Shown here piece by piece: positions 59,101-64,000 of a stretch of 64,000 bases of DNA; position 1 is the first letter of the stretch; every line of letters starts with the position of its first letter. The stretch is taken from contig NMRA01000013.1 of NCBI GenBank assembly GCA_002633005.1, forward strand, positions 104,033 to 168,032, given 5' to 3'. The notes under the pieces were generated by a model, which saw nothing but the letters and a program-made list of their open reading frames with translations, made no database searches and was not told the origin of the DNA. The DNA is from Phoronis australis (taxonomy: Eukaryota > Phoronida > Phoronidae). The position numbers and the translations under genes are program-made.

Positions 59101-61561
59101 AGACATCTTGACATAGAATTCTGCCTCTGTCCAGTTGTCATATTTCTGGGTTATAGTGTTCGCCATGATTTGTGGGATGGGACTCCGAACTGTCGTTTTA
59201 CTCCGACTGTGGAACTTGCTCTTGTTCAGTGTCAAAGGCAGGGCTTGGAAGTTTCCTCTTTTAAGAGGATTTCATATTTTTTGGTTTCAGTTTCCTCTCA
59301 TTTGATTTCCAGTTTCCTCTATTTTCCTCTCATTTTTGTCATTATTTTTACTTCATTTATGCTAAAACGTTTATTTCAGTGTTTACAAATTACGCAAAAA
59401 ATATTTCTATCACATAAACTTAATATTTGTAGAACGATACATCACCTGGAAAGTTTTCTTCTTTTCTGTCATTGGTCATTTCAAGCCCTGAAAAGGTAAT
59501 GTAAGGTCAGATTTTTTATGCAAAATGTACTGACTTTACGAAGAGAATGTAATTCATAAAATTGCAGGTATTTCAAGATCCAACTGCTATGATGCAACAG
59601 TTGTTGTCGAGTTCACGGCCTTTAACCTTGGGGGCACACAAGCATGACTCTGATTGTAAGTATCGCACAAAACTTGAAAAAGTTATGAAATGGGATGAAT
59701 TGTGGCTTTTTATTATTTTTGCGCACCCACATTATATGTAGGTGCTTATTGCTATCATCTCTGTCTGTGCGTCCAGCTAATCTCCTGAAACCATTTGCAA
59801 TAAATTTGGCAGATGTGTTCCTATGGAACTGGCAACTGATGACTACCAGTTGAAGTCCTATGATTGGTGTGCTGTCTTGTGAAAATTTTAGTTTTAGTGT
59901 TTTCTTGGGTATCTTCAGAGTTCTTCGATGGATTTTCATGAAATTTGTCTGGTGTATTTCTTTTCAGAAAACGACAGTGTCTTCCCATTTTCGGACAGAT
60001 TTGACGTATTCTGTGCTACTTAGTGGGGGTTTAAAAAATTTTCGAGTCCATTTTTTAGTGTGAAAATTTGCAGATGTGATGAGTTTTGACTACTTTAGCA
60101 CCTCCTAGTGGCATTTTCTATTTTGCATCCATGGCCGTATCTCCTTAACCCAGCTGCCTTACTTTTTGAAGTATATATGTGAAATTTAGTGGATGTGGCC
60201 CTATGGAACTGACAACGCGTTATGACGAATTTCAGACCAGTCTAAATAATGCTGTACCCTCTAGGGACAATTTTGTTTTTTCCGTTTGCCTCTTTATCTT
60301 CTGAGTTCATTGATGGATTTTTGTGAAATTTGACAAATAGGTTTCTGTTAAAGAGATGATGATACTCTTTCATTTGCCTTCAACTTATTCTTTTAAGTTT
60401 GTTTTCTGGCATCCTCGTCTTTACCTGCCCACCTCTTAAATGATCATTTAAAAGACTTGACATTGATTTTTCGACGTTTCTGAGAACTATCACACTTCTG
60501 GTGCTGATTTTGTCGTTTTTGCGTCCTCTGCTGAATCTCCTTAGTTTTTTTTTGGAGGATTTCTATGATATTTTGCAAGTGTTGCCCTGTAAATGTGACT
60601 ACAGATGCCTATGACTATCTCTGACCGTTGGACGGTTCTGACTACCGGTGTATCTTCTAGTGGCAATTTGAGTTTTTGCATTTGCCTTTGTATTTTCAGA
60701 CTTCTTCGATGTTTTTTAATGAAATTTGGCAAGCAGGTTTGTTTTATGATTGCAATAGCAGCTTTCTATTTTAATATGAATTTGATTTATTCTGTTCCAC
60801 CCTGTGACCTCTTTTGCTATTTTTGAATTGCCTGCCGCTACGGTATTTGCCAAACCCCTCAGAAAATCGCGAAAACTGGCAGATGTATTTCTAATGGCAA
60901 GAGCACGACTGATGTGGATTATTAGATTGGTCTGATTACTCTGCTGCCCCCTAGTGACAGTTTTGTATCTGCGTCTGTATCCCCTAAGCCCCCTTGCAAG
61001 ATCTCTTAAAAGTTTGGCATGTGTATAACTCTATCAACTTAACAACAGATGGACGGGTCAACTTACAGCTTCACCTCCTACTGGCAATATCATTTTTTCA
61101 CATTCGCCTCTGAAATCCCTCACTGATTTTCATGAAATTTAGCAAATAGCTTTCTATTCGGTAGACTGTGAGTAGTTTTATGTTACTGATGAACACCACT
61201 AGGAGTACACTGTTTGCATTGCTGTCGTGGGTGCATTTCAAGACTCTGTGTTGCTCTTGTTTTAACTTTTAATTGGTAATAAGCAACTACAAAAGCCAGT
61301 TTTATGAAAAGTCCAGCTACTGATTAACTAATGGTCTTTCCCAGCTACTCTTCTAGTGACACAAATTATTTGTGAGTCTGTTCTTTTTCAGTTGAGGACA
61401 AGAAAGAGAGAACTTTGAATTCTGTCATCTCGGCAAAAAACAAGCTTAGGTTTGAAATCTCAGAATTGAATGAACGTTTAAAGAATAGCAAAGAGGCCAT
61501 TATCAAATTCCAAAGCGAGATCAAGAAATTAGAATTACAAGAATCTTCCATGGAGTCTTGA
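53198..61561 (+). CDS. YEATS4: YEATS4 / GAS41, YEATS-domain histone acyl-lysine reader
   Basis: Family role: nuclear subunit of the SRCAP and TIP60/NuA4 complexes that reads acylated histone H3 and supports H2A.Z deposition. Exons: 53198-53236, 54708-54827, 56022-56183, 56958-57050, 59568-59655, 61392-61561. All introns are GT-AG and the phases join to 672 nt, 223 residues plus stop (human 227). Exon 1 is short ([13 protein letters not shown]) and joins [20 protein letters not shown]. The YEATS domain covers about residues 14-135, with reader-pocket segments HTHQW, HESY and TETGWGEFE intact. Residues 136-170 ([23 protein letters not shown]) lead to a C-terminal coiled coil (about 175-218). 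Exons 1-5 are nearly identical to vertebrate proteins; the coiled coil is more divergent. Intron 4 carries two hAT-like MITEs and intron 5 a dispersed repeat. Confidence 0.97.
57668..58144. mobile_element. hAT-like MITE in YEATS4 intron 4 (477 bp)
   Basis: Ends CAGGGCTTGGAAT and ATTCCAAGCCCTG are perfect 13-bp inverted repeats starting CAGGG, as usual for hAT elements. Flanks GTTCGGTG and GTTGGTGA resemble a degraded 8-bp target duplication. The interior is rich in TTCCGCG/CGCGGA words. No transposase frame. Confidence 0.72.
59239..59490. mobile_element. Second hAT-like MITE of the same family in YEATS4 intron 4 (252 bp)
   Basis: Left end CAGGGCTTGGAAGTTTCC and right end GTCATTGGTCATTTCAAGCCCTG match the element at 57668-58144 at both ends, including the subterminal GTCATTGGTCATT. 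The interior instead has repeated TTTCCTCT words. It ends 77 bp before YEATS4 exon 5, so it supplies sequence near that exon's branch-point region. Confidence 0.72.
59725..61230 (-). repeat. Dispersed repeat with CTCF-like words, inverted copy in YEATS4 intron 5
   Basis: This is the same family as 43560-45030 but on the opposite strand. It starts GCACCCACATTATATGTAGGTGC (terminal hairpin), then ATCATCTCTGTCTGTGCGTCCAG, TTTGGCAGATGTGTTCCTATGGAACT, and subunits with CCTCCTAGTGGCA (60101), CTTCTAGTGGCAATT (60654), GCCCCCTAGTGACAG (60945) and CACCTCCTACTGGCAA (61070). It fills most of intron 5 and has no coding capacity. Confidence 0.75.
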
Positions 61562-63156
61562 CAGTGATGTGTTGTTTGATTTAATATATATAATGTTGTC
61601 ATCTACTGTAAAGTACGACACAAAAGTAATCGGACAAAATAATGTCCTGACAGCTAATTTTGTTAACAGCAAAAATTACTGCTGTCAATTATTAAAGTGG
61701 CAAAATTCTAATTACAGAACAGCTTGGTCACCTCACTAACATTCATGTTAACTTTCCTTCATTCTCAGCTGTCATAGAAGACTACTATTACGATGAATTG
61801 TTTCCACTCAGCTGTCATGACTTTAAATTCCAGGTAATTTTGTCCCAATACTTTTGACTCGCACTGTATATGTAACCGCTTATCTAGAGTTGAGAATTCT
61901 TCCAAGATGGTGGTGCTTAAGCTGTTACTGACACAGTAGTTGAGATAAAATAAGAGATGGTACTTTGCAAAGTGAACTGAATCAAGCTTAGATGCACTTA
62001 ATACTAGAATTATGTAGATGTAAGATGAGTGGTTCGACAAAAAGAAACACCTTTGTCAAATTTTAAATGGTCTTTTAATTTGATGTCATTTTGTTTAGTC
62101 TCTAAATCAGCCTCTGACTCTTAGAGTACTGGCCAGAAATGCTGTAAACAATTGCAAATTAAAATCTCACCAATTTAAGACACAGTGTGCCTTAGTAGTA
62201 AAACTTTGTTTTTCTTATTTTTTATGAAAGTTGTAAGGATTCCCAAATTAGTGCTTTGCAATTTTCAAGTTGTGTACTTGACCTACTGCGAGACAATACA
62301 GTATATTTATGAACAACTATGGACAGTCTCCCACCCTACTACTGGAAATCCTTTGAAAATTTAAAGCAGAGCAACTTTTGGCTCATATTTTGAGTTTTTG
62401 CCACTACAGTAGCAATTTAGCCAGAATTAAAACCTATTCAAGTAATGAATAGTGGATGTCACACTTTCACCCGGCAAAACTGTGAAAGTTCCACACTGCC
62501 AGGTTGACTTGGAGAACTACACACAGCGACCGTACTCTGAAGTTGTAATTTGAATTGTTGTGATAGTAATTCAAGCATTACCATTTGACATAAGCCATAC
62601 TAGCTTTATTGCTCATACTTGTTTATGTACATTTTTCTCATATAGAAAAGCGCATCTACATGAATACAGGTTACATATTAATGTAATACTTAAATAAAGA
62701 CTCTTATTTCCCTCATAATATATGTATACCATTATAGTGACATAACTACTGTCATCCTACATGTATATGATTATAGTGACATAACTACTTAATGAAAGTT
62801 TATATCATTCTTTTGTTAAAGCTGTATTTCGCTCCCTTTAGCCAACTTAAAAGTAAAATCGAAGTAGTCCTTTTACTCCCATTGATTGGATCTGGTTATA
62901 TTCCTTAGTGTGGTGGATTTCTTAGAAATTCTATTTCTGTTACCAACAAGAACATCCTAACTATCAGCAAAAACTGCTTCAGGGTTTACTGGATTTGGCC
63001 AACCCCAAAATTTAGGTTTATAAAATGGCACTTGTATGCATTGCATGTAACTTGAGGTGGTAATGGAAATGAAATCCTATCACCGTTGGGAGTATTATGA
63101 GAGTAGCCCACTATAATTTGACAATGTTTTTAGCCAACGAAATGTGAAATTCAGTT
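61562..63156 (+). other. YEATS4 3' UTR and convergent intergenic region
   Basis: It begins at the YEATS4 stop and includes the candidate poly(A) signal at 62693-62698. It also has a local duplication ATTATAGTGACATAACTACT (62731 and 62771). The otopetrin gene ends from the other side at 63157, so the two transcripts converge. No other gene seen. Confidence 0.6.
62693..62698 (+). terminator. Candidate poly(A) signal AATAAA for YEATS4
   Basis: The canonical hexamer in TTAAATAAAGACTC lies 1.13 kb after the YEATS4 stop codon on the coding strand. Earlier alternative sites are possible. Confidence 0.4.
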
Positions 63157-64000
63157 TTAAGGAATGTGTTTGAAAAGTACACCAACACTATGGAAGCGAT
63201 AAAATATAGCAAGTGGATATGTAATTAAAACTATGAATTTCCAGCTGGCTCCAAAATATCTGTGCTGCAGTGGAAATGAGTCAATGGACTGTAGTTCTAT
63301 AAAACTATCTAGTGCCCACAAGGATAAATTGGACAACAACACAAACATGATGCAATTGAACAAGAATTTTTTGTCGCCATTTGACATTTCGCTGCTGGGT
63401 TTGAACCGCATGGTTCTTATAATGAGGCGATTTTGCACTGCGACTTGCACAAAGTTTGTTATTGCATCTAATGTGACAATCCATGTGAGAGGGACTGTTA
63501 GGTTGTCGTGCGTATGTTCACTGGGGTATCCTGTTGCAATCATATTCCAGCCAGCTATTGCAGTGAATGTATAAAGCAAAAGAGTTCCACTAGATGACAG
63601 CAACAATAAGATATCTTCTTCGTCATAGCCGTGATCCAGTATTCCGTTCTTTCGGATAATTGAAAGACTTTTAATGCTGACGAAAATTAAAATCATATAA
63701 AAGGTAATCTGGAACCCATAGTGTACATAGACAATGGTATTAAGGATATCTTTGTCGTATAGAAGAACTTCAACGATGAAATTTAAGATAATAAACACGT
63801 ATCCGAAGTTGAATATAATCCCAATTTGGTTTTGTATATGTTGATTTGTAACGCTGGGGGTTAAGAGTGGGGTGGTTTCAGTTGGCACCAAGACAATATG
63901 AACGGGTCCGCCGTTTAATCCTGAGGCATTGTTCACACTTGCTTGGTTGGTGGGATGCAAATTACCCTGGTTACTGGCCAAAATCTCTGTTTGGGGTATG
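63157..64000 (-). CDS. Otopetrin-like proton channel, C-terminal half (partial at right edge)
   Basis: Family role: otopetrins (OTOP) are dimeric proton-selective channels with 12 membrane segments, in two homologous halves, in the plasma membrane. The open frame runs from the right edge to a stop at 63157 with no in-frame methionine required (the codon at 63981 is TTG), so this is the 3' part of a longer gene. Six hydrophobic segments at about residues 53-74, 84-104, 125-146, 163-187, 208-228 and 246-268 correspond to the C-terminal half. Family-like signatures are DEEDILLLLSSSG, the WALDSF segment and the final YPLAIFYRFHSVGVLF. It ends a few residues after the last membrane helix, as in other otopetrins. 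The N-terminal half lies to the right. Which OTOP subfamily cannot be said. Confidence 0.82.
   Translation of the reverse strand, partial: IPQTEILASNQGNLHPTNQASVNNASGLNGGPVHIVLVPTETTPLLTPSVTNQHIQNQIGIIFNFGYVFIILNFIVEVLLYDKDILNTIVYVHYGFQITFYMILIFVSIKSLSIIRKNGILDHGYDEEDILLLLSSSGTLLLYTFTAIAGWNMIATGYPSEHTHDNLTVPLTWIVTLDAITNFVQVAVQNRLIIRTMRFKPSSEMSNGDKKFLFNCIMFVLLSNLSLWALDSFIELQSIDSFPLQHRYFGASWKFIVLITYPLAIFYRFHSVGVLFKHIP

Overview
The window is eukaryotic genomic DNA from a metazoan. Genes are split into many short exons with GT-AG introns, the DNA is AT-rich, and introns and intergenic DNA are full of small repeats. The proteins (DCAF17, a FOLH1/NAALAD-type peptidase, YEATS4, an otopetrin) together with frequent TAGGCCTA-type words and strong haplotype divergence suggest a highly heterozygous marine invertebrate, possibly a deuterostome. 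That last point is an impression, not a demonstration.

Layout: (1) 34-9010, minus strand: the N-terminal two thirds of DCAF17, running off the left edge. (2) 9011-14867: intergenic DNA with a CpG-richer stretch at about 10.2-11.6 kb and no gene I can identify. (3) 14868-45524, minus strand: a complete 18-exon gene for a type II membrane protein of the glutamate carboxypeptidase II (FOLH1/NAALAD2) family, 808 codons. Its reading frame is intact, but the two residues that hold one of the two zinc ions are replaced (K488 for Glu425 and N616 for His553, human GCPII numbering), so it reads as a conserved pseudoenzyme. (4) 45525-53197: intergenic, including a degenerate satellite at 49.7-51.9 kb built around GTAGTGTACGTACCCC. 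(5) 53198-61561, plus strand: complete six-exon YEATS4 (GAS41), 223 residues. (6) 63157-64000, minus strand: the C-terminal half of an otopetrin proton channel, convergent with YEATS4 and cut by the right edge.

The last four exons of the FOLH1-like gene occur twice, in 14948-19623 and 19625-26060. The two blocks have the same end points, and both abut a single N at 19624. This is best explained as two allelic contigs placed end to end rather than as a real tandem duplication. The two haplotypes differ by a 1.56-kb TTAA-flanked element, a 260-bp insertion and a few amino acids.

Mobile and repeated DNA: a second TTAA element (36543-38101), a 580-bp foldback element (26588-27167), a PIF/Harbinger-like MITE (50154-50689), two related hAT-like MITEs in one YEATS4 intron, several minisatellites, and a dispersed repeat family whose subunits carry CCACTAGGGGGC-type words that look like CTCF core motifs. 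The four genes have unrelated functions (ubiquitin ligase adaptor, membrane peptidase homologue, chromatin reader, proton channel); nothing suggests a functional cluster.
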